Positions 22,850 to 31,369 of a stretch of 36,455 bases of DNA are shown here, piece after piece. The position numbers and the translations under genes were made by a program. Positions within the stretch are counted from its first letter, which is position 1, and each line of letters opens with the position of its first letter. Source of the DNA: an uncultured Angelakisella sp. (lineage in GTDB: Bacteria; Bacillota; Clostridia; Oscillospirales; Ruminococcaceae); contig CAJUFK010000021.1 in the NCBI GenBank assembly GCA_910585535.1, forward strand, positions 1 to 36,455, in the 5' to 3' direction. Under the pieces are notes generated by a model, which saw only the letters and a program-made list of their open reading frames with translations, searched no databases and had not been told where the DNA came from.

Positions 22850-22987
22850 TTAGTCTTCGTCGATTTCATCTCGTGCAGATGTGGTCAACTCCATCATCTT
22901 TTCTGCGTAAGTAACTCCATCAATCTCTTCATCAGCATACTGTCTCATTAACTCATCAATCTGCTCTTTCAGTTCCTCCCTGGTCAT
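22850..22987 (-). CDS. Small acidic protein, 45 residues, unknown
   Basis: The frame starts at ATG 22987 behind a good AGGGGAGGT site 6 bp away and reads MTREELKEQIDELMRQYADE, then EIDGVTYAEKMMELTTSARD, ending EIDED. It is strongly acidic and predicted all-helical, with no recognised family. The good ribosome binding site and clean helical composition support it as a real small gene of the mobile element. Confidence 0.55.
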   Translation of the reverse strand: MTREELKEQIDELMRQYADEEIDGVTYAEKMMELTTSARDEIDED

Positions 22988-23091
22988 ATTATTACCTCCC
23001 CTTATGTTATTGATTTGCCAGAATCTAATGTAGTTAAGTTTTTAGCGATTTGAGTTTCACGGATTCAAGTGACAAAGACATTGTGCCACTA

Positions 23092-23232
23092 ATTTGTCAC
23101 GTTGCGGAGGACCATAATCTAACGGGTTTTGCTTTGGGATTATGTACTCCTGTTCTTTTGATTATTTGATTTGTCCATATTATTCTGCCTGTACGATGAG
23201 TTGTTATCAAATTGTTATCGTGAATAATAACA
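23092..23232. repeat. Element-end repeat, copy 2
   Basis: It matches 22525-22664 imperfectly: TCACGTTGC in place of the core, then a hairpin with a different 7-bp stem (CATAATC/GATTATG at 23113-23144) around the shared loop CTAACGG-TTTTGCTTT. Paired GTTATC motifs follow at 23203 and 23214. Confidence 0.55.
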
Positions 23233-23352
23233 CTCTACACTAATATGTTTTAGACTTTGATTTCTATTGTATCGAATTTTTAGTGGTCTGTCAAGCCTTG
23301 CAATGTAGAAAAAGTAAGTTGCAAAGACACTAATGCCACGATTTTTTATCGT

Positions 23353-24339
23353 CTAATGCTCAGCGTCTTCCAATGAAGTTAGTTTAGGATATATTCCAGA
23401 ATGCTTATTAAGTATAACTTCTTCTCTTACTCCTTTCCCCGGTGTTGGATACCCGTCACAAACTATCTGACGAAACAAATCCATTCCACCTGCATCTATG
23501 CAGATTTTCCCAATATTTTTTTCCATATATTCAGGATGCGCGCGTAAAAAACTTTCTATTTCGGGCGATTTAGTGAATCTATCAAGAATATTTTTCTTGC
23601 CAAAACAGTCATTTTTATATAGTTGCTTGAATGATACATCATCAATTTTTATAATATATATTGACTTTTCCAATTCATCTGCCGGCAAAGAAATGATACA
23701 GCTGTCGTCCATGATTTGCCCCGGCAAAACACTCGTTGCATGGCAATAATGCGCCGAAAAGATTTCTGATCCTAAACGATTATCAAAATTACAATCATTT
23801 AGATAAACTCGGCCCAAGTCAAGTTTTTCATCTCGATAATACAGATTCAAAATGTACAATGCGCCCATAGCGTGAAGTAAATTCTCAATACTTGCTTTTT
23901 TCAACGAGCCTCTTTTATCGTGTTTTACTGCTTGATACGCCTGCTTCCATTTGCTGCCGCTTGTCCCGCGCTTACAGGCTTTGTGTAGTGGGGTTAATAT
24001 TTTGTTTTCCGTTTTCGTACAATAATAGTTTATAGCGGAAACTGCTATTTGCTTTTTCCCTAAAAGCCATGTTTTCTCTAACAAATCCAAGCAATCTGTG
24101 TCAAAATATAGATCCCTGGTTTTTCCTTGAGAATCTGTTGGGGACATATTCCCGCCAAGCATACGATATAATTCTTTGGAAAGTGCCTCGATTTCCACGG
24201 AGCAACGCACGATCAAATCCGCAATAAACATGGAATATGTTCCAAGTTGATCATCGGAAAAATGAATATATCCAGCCAATTTGAGGAATTCCTCTTCAAG
24301 ATTTTTATAAACTGGCCAATATAGATTAGGGGTAGGCAT
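23353..24339 (-). CDS. Hypothetical protein, possible HEPN-like domain, next to restriction enzyme
   Basis: This 328-residue protein is not confidently recognised. It is soluble and mostly helical. The N-terminal 60 residues (IADLIVRCSVEIEALSKELY) and the region YQAVKHDKRGSLKKASIENL, then LHAMGALYILNLYYRD, resemble HEPN-type proteins, in which a short VKHxR-like stretch is common. This is a visual resemblance, not a proven match, and the canonical RNase RX4-6H motif is not cleanly present. The start is ATG 24339 behind AAGGAGG at 7 bp; an in-frame TTG lies two codons earlier. The gene begins 29 bp after the MmeI-like gene, so the two are probably co-transcribed and may act in the same defence unit. 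Confidence 0.6.
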   Translation of the reverse strand: MPTPNLYWPVYKNLEEEFLKLAGYIHFSDDQLGTYSMFIADLIVRCSVEIEALSKELYRMLGGNMSPTDSQGKTRDLYFDTDCLDLLEKTWLLGKKQIAVSAINYYCTKTENKILTPLHKACKRGTSGSKWKQAYQAVKHDKRGSLKKASIENLLHAMGALYILNLYYRDEKLDLGRVYLNDCNFDNRLGSEIFSAHYCHATSVLPGQIMDDSCIISLPADELEKSIYIIKIDDVSFKQLYKNDCFGKKNILDRFTKSPEIESFLRAHPEYMEKNIGKICIDAGGMDLFRQIVCDGYPTPGKGVREEVILNKHSGIYPKLTSLEDAEH

Positions 24340-24368
24340 AGACAAACCTCCTTAGCATTTTTACTTTC

Positions 24369-27125
24369 TCACGCCTCCATAACCTTCGCCTGGTATAGCT
24401 TCATCAATTCCGCCACGCACTTGCTCTCGGTCATTTCTTTTACTGAAAATCCATACGCCTGCATGACCGCCCGGTCGTTGTTCTGGTGGGCTTTTCTCAG
24501 CTCCGGGGGCATGGTCAGTTCATCGTAAAGATCAGCCAGACTGCTATCCGGGTAGAGGGCGCGGGCGTCCAGAATAGCCTGGGCGGTTTGCTCAATTTTA
24601 GCCTTCTGCTCGGGAGTGGAGTTGGGCCAAGGGAAATTGTTATAGACTACATCTTTAGAGTAACGGTAATCGCTTTTCATTCTGGCACCAACTGTCCGCA
24701 TCCAGGCCATATGAACATTAGATGTTAATACGCCAAAATGATATAAAGTTGCATTTTCTATTATAAATAGCGTATTACCGGCAATAGTTTTTTCGTTAAG
24801 ATAACCCATAGGAATGTATTTTCTCTGTTGTGACGAAGTAATAGGTATTGCAATATATTTTGATGGGTTTTTTTGTTCCCTAAATAATGTGGGGGTTTCC
24901 GCCTTCTTTCTTGCTCCAGGGTCGTTACTCGAAGCCCGCATTTCTTGTACCGCTTTTACCCGTTTAAGTACATATGGCATTTTCCTTAGTTGAGCAGGAG
25001 AACAATTGACAAGCCACAGACACCACCGACGCTTATTGTTAATAAATTCATATCCCATCATATATCGTTTAATAAAAGGAACAGCATCAGGCTCTTTTGC
25101 AATGAAATCTTCATAGTCCCTTTCTTCAATGATAAGATTTCCACCATCCATCGCTTGATTTCCCATAGAAATCTCCGGGACATCACAAATAGGTTTCTTC
25201 CGGCTTGTAATTAAAATATTATCTCCTTCAATCAGGTATGGACTAATATTAGATGCAATTTTTGCTGCTCCATTTGAATAAATAGCTTTATTTATTCGAG
25301 AAAAACAAGAAAAACCGATAATAACCACATGAACATTGGCTATATTATTTGATTCGCTTGCCCACACAAATGTACGCCATGCAAAATTGATAGTTAAATT
25401 ATACTTGCTTAGGAGAAATTCCCATAAATCACCTACCATTTGGCCTTGCGTGACAGAATTTGTGGAAACAAAAGCAACTTCACAGTTTGTTCCTTGAATA
25501 AACTCAGCTGCTTTTTTGTACCAACAACAAACATAATCCAAAAGTGCCGGTTTGATAGATTTTGAAAAGACCTCTTGCATATCAGCCTTCTGCGCTTTGT
25601 CTGCAAACTTGAATCCTACAAACGGCGGGTTGCCCATAATATAGTTCAGCTTATATGGGGGTACAACACTTTCCCAGTCCAGTCGCAGAGCATTTCCCTC
25701 AGTAATGTTAGCATAAGATCGTAGAGGCAGAAAGTCCAAAGTCCTGTTGATGATGTCCTCGGTTTCCTTCATCATCTGGCTCTCAGCAATCCACAAAGCA
25801 GTCCGAGCCACTGTGACAGCGAAATCATTGATTTCAATACCGTAAAACTGCCCGATGGACACCTTGATAAATTCCCCTCCCGCCATCAGGGTCTGTCCAT
25901 GATAAAGTAGGTCAAGAACCTGATTTTCCAGGCGGCGCAGAGAGAGATATGTCTCGGTAAGAAAATTCCCGGAGCCGCAAGCCGGGTCCAAGAAGGTAAG
26001 TCCCGCCAGTTTCGCCTGAAAAGCCTCCAATTTGACCTTGCGGGTCTTGTCCACTGGGATCTCCTTGATTTTCTCCAGCTCCCCATGCAGTTCATCCAGA
26101 AACAGCGGGTCGATAACCTTGTGGATATTCTCAATACTGGTATAGTGCATCCCGCCGCTGCGCCGGGTTTCCGGGTTCAGGGTGCTCTCAAAGACAGCGC
26201 CAAAAATCGTGGGGCTGATGGCAGACCAATCAAAATCGGAACTGGCCTTCTCCAAAATCAGGTCAATGACTTCATCCCCCAGACGGGGGACCTCGATAGC
26301 TTCATCGGCAAAAAGTCCACCGTTGACATATGGGAAAGCAGCCAGGTCGTCATCCAGATATTGATCCCGTTCCTCCGGCTTCTGATCCAGCACCCGAAAA
26401 AGATCAATGAGGGCCCGTCGGTCCTCTGCCTTGTGCCGCTGGAGGTAATTGTGGAACATCCCCCGGCTGCCAAAGATCCCCGCATCCTCGGCATACAGAC
26501 AAAACACCAGCCGGACACAGAGGGCATTGAGGCTTTTCAAGGTTGATTCCGCCCCGGGATTTTTATACTGCCGGAGCAGGGCATCGTATAAGACGCCCAC
26601 GATCTCCCCTGCCTGCAAGGAGACTTCCATCTCCTTTTTAATGCTGGTATCCCCGGTATCCACCAAAAATTGCAGGCGGTAGTATTCCTTTTCCAAGTCG
26701 CAAAGGCGGATGATCTCCGGCTCTCCGGTGGGGCGCTCCATGTCGTAGACATAAAACTCGGCAAAATTGCAGGTAACGATCCAGCGGGGGCGCTGGGAAT
26801 AGGGCAGCTCGGCGGCGTACCGCTTGGCCTGCTGGAATGGGGACAGCAGGGAGCCATCCGACTGCTTAATGGGCTTGTTCAGCTCCTTGCCCAGGCTTTT
26901 CTGCTCAATCAGCACATGAGTGGAGGGGATGAAGCCATCGATGAAGCTGGTGTGGTCCAGCATCACCTGGTCCTCAAAGAGGATGAACTTGTCCGGTTCG
27001 GTCACCCCATAAACCTTCTGCAGCAGGGAAAGCCAAAAGGTTTGGCTGTGGCCCTTTTCATAGCCCTTGCCCGCCCAATCGGCGGCGAATTGTTTTGCGG
27101 CGGCGCGGCGCTGTGTATCTGTCAT
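24369..27125 (-). CDS. MmeI-like fused restriction endonuclease-methyltransferase (type IIL)
   Basis: This single-chain restriction-modification enzyme has 918 residues, the same size as MmeI (919). The N-terminal nuclease of the PD-(D/E)xK type shows FIDGF and IEQKS (Asp63, Glu74, Lys76). A helical connector follows. The gamma-class N6-adenine methyltransferase has motif I LDPACGSGNFL (about 380-388) and motif IV GNPPFVGF (about 499-506). The C-terminal part holds the target recognition region and a typical end. In this family methylation of one strand protects the host and cleavage falls at a fixed distance. The start ATG 27125 (MTDTQRRAAAKQF) follows GGAGG at 8 bp; the open frame before it is not conserved. 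It is the main cargo of the element. Confidence 0.9.
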   Translation of the reverse strand: MTDTQRRAAAKQFAADWAGKGYEKGHSQTFWLSLLQKVYGVTEPDKFILFEDQVMLDHTSFIDGFIPSTHVLIEQKSLGKELNKPIKQSDGSLLSPFQQAKRYAAELPYSQRPRWIVTCNFAEFYVYDMERPTGEPEIIRLCDLEKEYYRLQFLVDTGDTSIKKEMEVSLQAGEIVGVLYDALLRQYKNPGAESTLKSLNALCVRLVFCLYAEDAGIFGSRGMFHNYLQRHKAEDRRALIDLFRVLDQKPEERDQYLDDDLAAFPYVNGGLFADEAIEVPRLGDEVIDLILEKASSDFDWSAISPTIFGAVFESTLNPETRRSGGMHYTSIENIHKVIDPLFLDELHGELEKIKEIPVDKTRKVKLEAFQAKLAGLTFLDPACGSGNFLTETYLSLRRLENQVLDLLYHGQTLMAGGEFIKVSIGQFYGIEINDFAVTVARTALWIAESQMMKETEDIINRTLDFLPLRSYANITEGNALRLDWESVVPPYKLNYIMGNPPFVGFKFADKAQKADMQEVFSKSIKPALLDYVCCWYKKAAEFIQGTNCEVAFVSTNSVTQGQMVGDLWEFLLSKYNLTINFAWRTFVWASESNNIANVHVVIIGFSCFSRINKAIYSNGAAKIASNISPYLIEGDNILITSRKKPICDVPEISMGNQAMDGGNLIIEERDYEDFIAKEPDAVPFIKRYMMGYEFINNKRRWCLWLVNCSPAQLRKMPYVLKRVKAVQEMRASSNDPGARKKAETPTLFREQKNPSKYIAIPITSSQQRKYIPMGYLNEKTIAGNTLFIIENATLYHFGVLTSNVHMAWMRTVGARMKSDYRYSKDVVYNNFPWPNSTPEQKAKIEQTAQAILDARALYPDSSLADLYDELTMPPELRKAHQNNDRAVMQAYGFSVKEMTESKCVAELMKLYQAKVMEA

Positions 27126-27147
27126 GGAAGTATCCTCCCCAAGTGCT

Positions 27148-27166
27148 TTTCTTACAGGATACCACA
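27148..27166 (-). promoter_or_regulatory. Promoter-like element of the MmeI-like gene
   Basis: TTTCTTACAGGATACCACA (plus strand) is identical to 2774-2792. On the minus strand it holds TGG-TATCCT, an extended -10, about 31 bp upstream of the ATG. No good -35 is seen here. Confidence 0.45.
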
Positions 27167-27207
27167 AAAAGGGGGATTTTTCCATAGTGGCGAAAAACAT
27201 ATGACAT

Positions 27208-28638
27208 TTATCTTTCGATATTATTATTACGATTTCTCCTTTGAGGTGTTTTTGCCTTGCGCTCAATAGCTTCTTGCAGCAATAAACGACCCAAGTTTTC
27301 CTCCACCTGCCCGGAGCGCAAAGCTATACCTTCACACAAGGCCACCTCACTCCGTTGCTTTTTAATCCGCCGGGATAACTGCCGGATTTGTCCCCGGACC
27401 TCATCAGTGACCTGCTGGTCTCCCTTTCGTGTAAGCCGCCGCAGTTCCTTCCGAAGCTCCTGCCGCTGGACAGTCAACGCTTCTATTCCTGATTTTGCCA
27501 CCTCTATGCGGCTGGATAGCTGTTCCATTGTGGTGATCCTCTCTCTCGCCAGAAAGAAGGTCTCCCGGTCCAGCTGTTCCAGCTTTGCTATATCTTCCCT
27601 CAACTGGCAAGATACCTTCTTAACGGATGCTGGCCGCTTTTGGATGATATGCAGTTCATAGCAATAACGGAAATATAGCGCCTGCAAACCAGTAAACCTT
27701 TTTCGGGGCTTTCCCCGCAAGCGATACCAGCAGAGTGGTCGATGCTCTGCTTCTGGGAAGGGGATTTGCTTTTGGATGTTCTGCAAAATCCGCTTTTTGA
27801 TCTCATCCGGGTTGTATCCTGCTCCCAGCTTGTGAAAGCGGAAATAGCCTTTTGCCCCCGGCGGTTTGAGAGCGGGATATTTTAATGGTTGTCCGTCCTT
27901 TGCCCTGGTCTTAAACTCGTAGCCCATCTTGGTCATCACCCGGATAAAATCCCGTCCTGTGGTGGAGGCTGCAATCGCTCGGCCAATATCCGCCCGGATG
28001 CTCCCTCGGAGGGTAGAACGGCCTTCCTTCTCTGCCTGCCATTCAGCGTAGCTTTTGGATTTCCCTTCTGACTGTTTTACCACCGACAGGCCGTACTCCT
28101 TACAAAGTTCATCCGAAGCAATTTGCATATCCCGGTAATCCTGCGCCGTCCGGTGAAACTTCTTCCCATCCACAAAGGAAACTGTATTCAAAACAAAGTG
28201 GGAATGCAAGTGATTTGCTTTATCCAAATGGGTAGCCACTACAGCTTGATACTTTTCTCCCCACAACCGCTCCGCTAACTTTACCGCAATTTCATGGGCT
28301 ATTTCCGGCGTGGCCTCACCAGGAGCAAAGGACTGATACCCGTGATAAGCTGTTGTCCCACCTTCTTTTCCGAAACGCCTTTTTACAGCCATCATTTCAC
28401 TGACCGCTGTTCCAGGACAACAGTTTATCCCGGAAACAAATTGTTGCAGAACTTGTCCTCCCTCATCACTAATACTAACAACGGCCCCCTCTGTTTTTTC
28501 CTGCTGCATAGCGTAGCCAATTACTGCCAATATATCGTCTTCACAAAATGCCGGATTTTCAGTTTTTGCCGGATTCACCGCATAATCTACAACCTTACCA
28601 ATTCGTCCTTTTATCCGCCATAAGGATGTAACTGCCAT
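27208..28638 (-). CDS. Relaxase (MobA-type mobilization nuclease)
   Basis: The relaxase nicks the transfer origin and pilots the single strand into a recipient. The 476-residue protein has the nuclease domain in its first 220 residues. A metal-binding His motif lies in KANHLHSHFVLNTVSF (HxHxH-like), and further family signatures are GYQSFAPGE and AQDYRDMQIASDELCKEYGL. A helical C-terminal region from about 330 (RETFFLARERITTMEQLSSR) probably binds partners. The start is MAVTSLWRIKG at 28638 (ATG ATG doublet at 28641) behind GGGGGTGAG, adjoining mobC. It can act only with conjugation machinery supplied in trans. Confidence 0.88.
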   Translation of the reverse strand: MAVTSLWRIKGRIGKVVDYAVNPAKTENPAFCEDDILAVIGYAMQQEKTEGAVVSISDEGGQVLQQFVSGINCCPGTAVSEMMAVKRRFGKEGGTTAYHGYQSFAPGEATPEIAHEIAVKLAERLWGEKYQAVVATHLDKANHLHSHFVLNTVSFVDGKKFHRTAQDYRDMQIASDELCKEYGLSVVKQSEGKSKSYAEWQAEKEGRSTLRGSIRADIGRAIAASTTGRDFIRVMTKMGYEFKTRAKDGQPLKYPALKPPGAKGYFRFHKLGAGYNPDEIKKRILQNIQKQIPFPEAEHRPLCWYRLRGKPRKRFTGLQALYFRYCYELHIIQKRPASVKKVSCQLREDIAKLEQLDRETFFLARERITTMEQLSSRIEVAKSGIEALTVQRQELRKELRRLTRKGDQQVTDEVRGQIRQLSRRIKKQRSEVALCEGIALRSGQVEENLGRLLLQEAIERKAKTPQRRNRNNNIER

Positions 28639-28642
28639 CATC

Positions 28643-28981
28643 TCACCCCCTTAACTGACGAGGCATAACAACTGCATCTGTAATCTGTTTGACCGCTGTT
28701 TCAAATTCGCCAACAGTCTTTTTATAAAGCGGAACATCTATCATGTTTAGTGTTTTGGCCTTCCTTGCAATCTGATTCAAGTTATTGCCGATTCTGTAAA
28801 GTTCTCTCATCATAGCATAGTAATCTGGCGGAGGTGCGTCCTGCGGTACAAGACCGTTTATCAACTGCCGCAAATACGCTTCTCTGGATAGACAACTTTT
28901 CTTCACTCTTTCATTCAAAATATCCGCTTCTTGTTGATTCAATCGAACCTTAATTTCCACAGTCCTATTATTCAACCGCAT
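28643..28981 (-). CDS. mobC: Mobilization accessory protein MobC
   Basis: This 112-residue ribbon-helix-helix protein helps the relaxase open the transfer origin. The N-terminal EIKVRLNQQEADILNERVKK fits the RHH fold, and the hallmark MobC segment is LYRIGNNLNQIARKAKTLN. It ends just before the relaxase start, so both are likely translated together. The ATG at 28981 is only 2 bp from AAAGGAGA; a TTG at 28975 has better spacing and may be the true start. Candidate transfer-origin repeats lie immediately upstream. Confidence 0.85.
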   Translation of the reverse strand: MRLNNRTVEIKVRLNQQEADILNERVKKSCLSREAYLRQLINGLVPQDAPPPDYYAMMRELYRIGNNLNQIARKAKTLNMIDVPLYKKTVGEFETAVKQITDAVVMPRQLRG

Positions 28982-29001
28982 TCTCCTTTCCGCTGGGGGT
29001 A

Positions 29002-29045
29002 TTAGGGGATCACCCCTAACAAGCTGCCTTTTGTCCCCAAAAGGC
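29002..29045. promoter_or_regulatory. Candidate transfer origin (oriT) region
   Basis: Two inverted repeats stand side by side upstream of mobC: TTAGGGG-atca-CCCCTAA (29002-29019) and GCCTTTT-gtcccc-AAAAGGC (29026-29045). Adjacent inverted repeats next to the mob operon are typical of oriT. The nick site is not identified. Confidence 0.4.
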
Positions 29046-29100
29046 GATGCTTGCTAAGACTATACCAACCTTCTCAACTCAATCCGAAACCTTCTCTGAA

Positions 29101-29137
29101 AAGGACAAAGGCGGAGGTTTTTATTACCTCCGTCCTT
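29101..29137 (-). terminator. Terminator after tnpV
   Basis: On the minus strand AAGGACGGAGGT pairs with ACCTCCGCCTTTGTCCTT (small internal bulge), followed by TTCAG; it lies 22 bp past the tnpV stop. It separates the tnpV unit from the mob operon. Confidence 0.5.
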
Positions 29138-29158
29138 GTGTAAATCGTGATTTTTTGC

Positions 29159-29503
29159 TTAGCTGTAAATCAATTCCTTCAAAACGATTTCTTCTGCCGA
29201 TGCCTTGATATTATTCATCCGTCTAACCCATTCTAATTGATTTTCAGCTTTGAGTTCTTCGGTTACACCAAAAGTATTTACCATCTGAAAAACAAGGTGA
29301 TTCACCATCTCCTTTGCCTGTTGGTCGATTTCCTCCAAATGCCTGTCCAGCTTGCCACTCAATTGCAAACCCGTATAATATCCGTTTCTGTGTTTGCGAA
29401 GATAACTTCTCCGCAACATTCCGTACTTACCGAGTTTCGGGGCTTCTGGAACGGTGAGATCGGGTAGTAGATAATCACCCTCCTGATGATAAGTTAAAAT
29501 CAT
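29159..29503 (-). CDS. tnpV: TnpV-family transposon protein
   Basis: The 114-residue protein resembles TnpV of clostridial mobilizable transposons (Tn4451 type), whose function is unknown. Recognisable segments are LGKYGMLRRSYLRKHRNGYY, SGKLDRHLEEIDQQAKEMV, VTEELKAENQLEWVRRMNNI and the C-terminal AEEIVLKELIYS. The start is ATG 29503 (MILTYHQEGDYLLPDL) with GGAG 8 bp upstream; the longer frame beginning MYRNG overlaps that site. It lies between the integrase group and the mob operon. Confidence 0.82.
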   Translation of the reverse strand: MILTYHQEGDYLLPDLTVPEAPKLGKYGMLRRSYLRKHRNGYYTGLQLSGKLDRHLEEIDQQAKEMVNHLVFQMVNTFGVTEELKAENQLEWVRRMNNIKASAEEIVLKELIYS

Positions 29504-29567
29504 TTTCAACACTCCATTTCTATACATTACTTACTGAAAGATTATTATTGGCTGAAAAGAAGATATT

Positions 29568-29912
29568 TTATGATATAGCTTTACCCCCCTCCCCCTCTTC
29601 TTTCAGCCCGTTTAATGTGGTGTTAATCTGTTTGATAATATCTAACAGATCATCCGACACATTCTCCCCAACACCGATTCTCCGAAGTTCTTCTAAAACT
29701 TCCGCCATCGTGTTTTTCAGAGCTTTATAAACTCTTGGATTCCCAACAACTTTGATTTCTCTTTGCAAAACCCGCCAAATCAAATAGTCCTGTTTCGACA
29801 ATCCCGAAAGCCGAACATTTACATCCAACTGCTCCGCTTCCTCTGGTGACATCCGAAAAGCGACCGTTTTGTTTCTCCAGCGGTTTTGCCTGTCCAAGTT
29901 TTTAGCCGACAT
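29568..29912 (-). CDS. Small RHH/MobC-like mobilization protein
   Basis: This 114-residue protein has WRNKTVAFRMSPEEAEQLDV, then RLSGLSKQDYLIWRVLQREI, an N-terminal pattern like ribbon-helix-helix MobC-type proteins. The remainder is helical (YKALKNTMAEVLEELRRIG). Its ATG lies inside the end of the integrase gene (11-bp overlap), which suggests coupled expression with int. A role in DNA binding at the element is likely but its partner is unknown. Confidence 0.6.
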   Translation of the reverse strand: MSAKNLDRQNRWRNKTVAFRMSPEEAEQLDVNVRLSGLSKQDYLIWRVLQREIKVVGNPRVYKALKNTMAEVLEELRRIGVGENVSDDLLDIIKQINTTLNGLKEEGEGGKAIS

Positions 29913-30993
29913 CTTGAAACTCCCCTTTCTCTAAATCATCTAATTTATCTGCCATTTCCATCTGTTTAGAAGGGAACAGGTGTGCATATCGGTAAGTGAT
30001 TTCGATACTTTCATGTCCTACCCTGTCTGCAATCGCAACTGCCGAAAAGCCCATATCAATCAAAAGCGAAATATGGCTGTGTCTTAAATCGTGAATCCTG
30101 ATTCTTTTTACGCCAGCTTCTTTTGCACCTCTGTCCATTTCGTGATGCAGATAGCTTTTGGTGATTGTGAAAATGCGGTCTTTCTTTTTCAACCCGTAAA
30201 GCATTTTCAGATAATCCTGCATATCTTCACAAAGAAACTTTGGCATTTTTATCGTGCGGTTACTTTTCTTTGTTTTCGGTGTAGTGATTACATCCTCTCC
30301 ATGAAGTCGCTGATAGGACTTGTTGATTCTAACAGTACTGTTTTCAAAGTCGAAATCAGCTGAAGTTAGCGCAAGCAGTTCGCCTTCTCGGATACCGCAC
30401 CAGTAAAGCATCTGGAATGCGTAGTAGGAAACTGGTTTGTCCATCATCACTTCGGAAAATTTTTGGTATTCTTCCCTTGTCCAGAACATCATCTCTTTTC
30501 GTTCTTCTGTTCCCATGTTCCCGGCTTTACCAGCAGGATTGGAGCGCAAATCGTAAAACCGAACAGCGTGGTTAAAAATGGCACTCAACTGATTGTGCAG
30601 CGTTTTCAGATAGCTTTGGGAATAGGGTTTTCGCTTTTCATCCCGATAAGCCAATAACTCATTTTGCCAAGCAATCACATCCTTTGTAGTAATCTCGCTG
30701 ATTTTCCGCTCCCCAAAATAGGGAAGGAGTTTTTTCTGGATAATGTTTTCCTTAGTCAACCAGGTGTTTTTTTTCAAGCGGGGCTTCAAATCTGCTGTAT
30801 AGATTTCCACAAAGGCTGCAAAGGTCATATCCATATCACCGCTGGTCTGTTGGTGGAATTTCTGCTCCCATTCCTGGGCCTCCCGCTTGGTGGCGAAACC
30901 CCGCTTGCACTTCTGTTTCCGCTCCCCTTTCCAGTTGGTGTATCTGGTCATTACAAACCAACTTCCATTCTCACTGTTTTTGAAAACGCTCAT
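29902..30993 (-). CDS. int: Tyrosine recombinase (integrase)
   Basis: This site-specific recombinase inserts and excises the element at guaA. The 363-residue protein has an N-terminal arm-binding AP2-like segment (GSWFVMTRYTNWKGERKQK) and a SAM-like core-binding domain (FAAFVEIYTADLKPRLKKNT). The catalytic domain starts near residue 170: Arg in CGIREGELLALT, HDLRHSHISLLIDMG, GHESIEITYRYAHLF with the nucleophilic Tyr. This resembles Tn916-type and ICE integrases. The start ATG 30993 (MSVFKNSENG) follows GGAGGG and overlaps the excisionase stop (ATGA). It lies near the guaA-side end, as is usual for int genes. Confidence 0.92.
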   Translation of the reverse strand: MSVFKNSENGSWFVMTRYTNWKGERKQKCKRGFATKREAQEWEQKFHQQTSGDMDMTFAAFVEIYTADLKPRLKKNTWLTKENIIQKKLLPYFGERKISEITTKDVIAWQNELLAYRDEKRKPYSQSYLKTLHNQLSAIFNHAVRFYDLRSNPAGKAGNMGTEERKEMMFWTREEYQKFSEVMMDKPVSYYAFQMLYWCGIREGELLALTSADFDFENSTVRINKSYQRLHGEDVITTPKTKKSNRTIKMPKFLCEDMQDYLKMLYGLKKKDRIFTITKSYLHHEMDRGAKEAGVKRIRIHDLRHSHISLLIDMGFSAVAIADRVGHESIEITYRYAHLFPSKQMEMADKLDDLEKGEFQDVG

Positions 30994-31181
30994 TGGCATC
31001 CCTCCCTGCTTTTTCCATAAAACCGTTCCTCGAAATACTGGCGATTGACCCTTCCTGCAATCGTAAGGAATCCCTTCTTCCGCAGTTCCTCGTTCAACTG
31101 CCGGATAATCTTGTAAGCGTAAGGCTTAGATACCTCCAACTCCGCTGCTACATCCTCCGCCCGAATGAATCGGTTCTCCAT
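30990..31181 (-). CDS. xis: Excisionase-like DNA-binding protein
   Basis: This 63-residue basic winged-helix protein (MENRFIRAEDVAAELEVSKP, then YAYKIIRQLNEELRKKG, then GRVNRQYFEERFY) matches small excisionases that steer the integrase toward excision. The start ATG 31181 is preceded by AAAGGAAGG at 6 bp; the longer open frame before it is not needed. Its stop overlaps the int start, so the two are translated together. Confidence 0.82.
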   Translation of the reverse strand: MENRFIRAEDVAAELEVSKPYAYKIIRQLNEELRKKGFLTIAGRVNRQYFEERFYGKSREGCQ

Positions 31182-31369
31182 TCTACCCTTCCTTTCTTCG
31201 TTATTTGCCGTTCTCCCAAACAGTTCCAGCAGGCAAATCCCCTGTGCGGTGCTGTGCCGTTTTCTCACCCCCTGGTCCGCTCCCTTGTGATCTTCGCAGG
31301 CTTCTCCGGGGTGGTGCTGCTTGGCCGGTCATCCACTTTTCAAAGCAGTTTTGTTTAGCTTCTAATTCC

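Noticed and set aside
22462..23236. CRISPR-like array suggested by repeated units
   Set aside because: Only two imperfect copies about 570 bp apart with no regular spacers or cas genes; they are element ends.
31201..31369. Possible 56-residue protein (MELEAKQNCFEKW) upstream of xis
   Set aside because: Its ATG lies within the -10 of the strong xis promoter, so that transcript cannot include the start; more likely untranslated leader.
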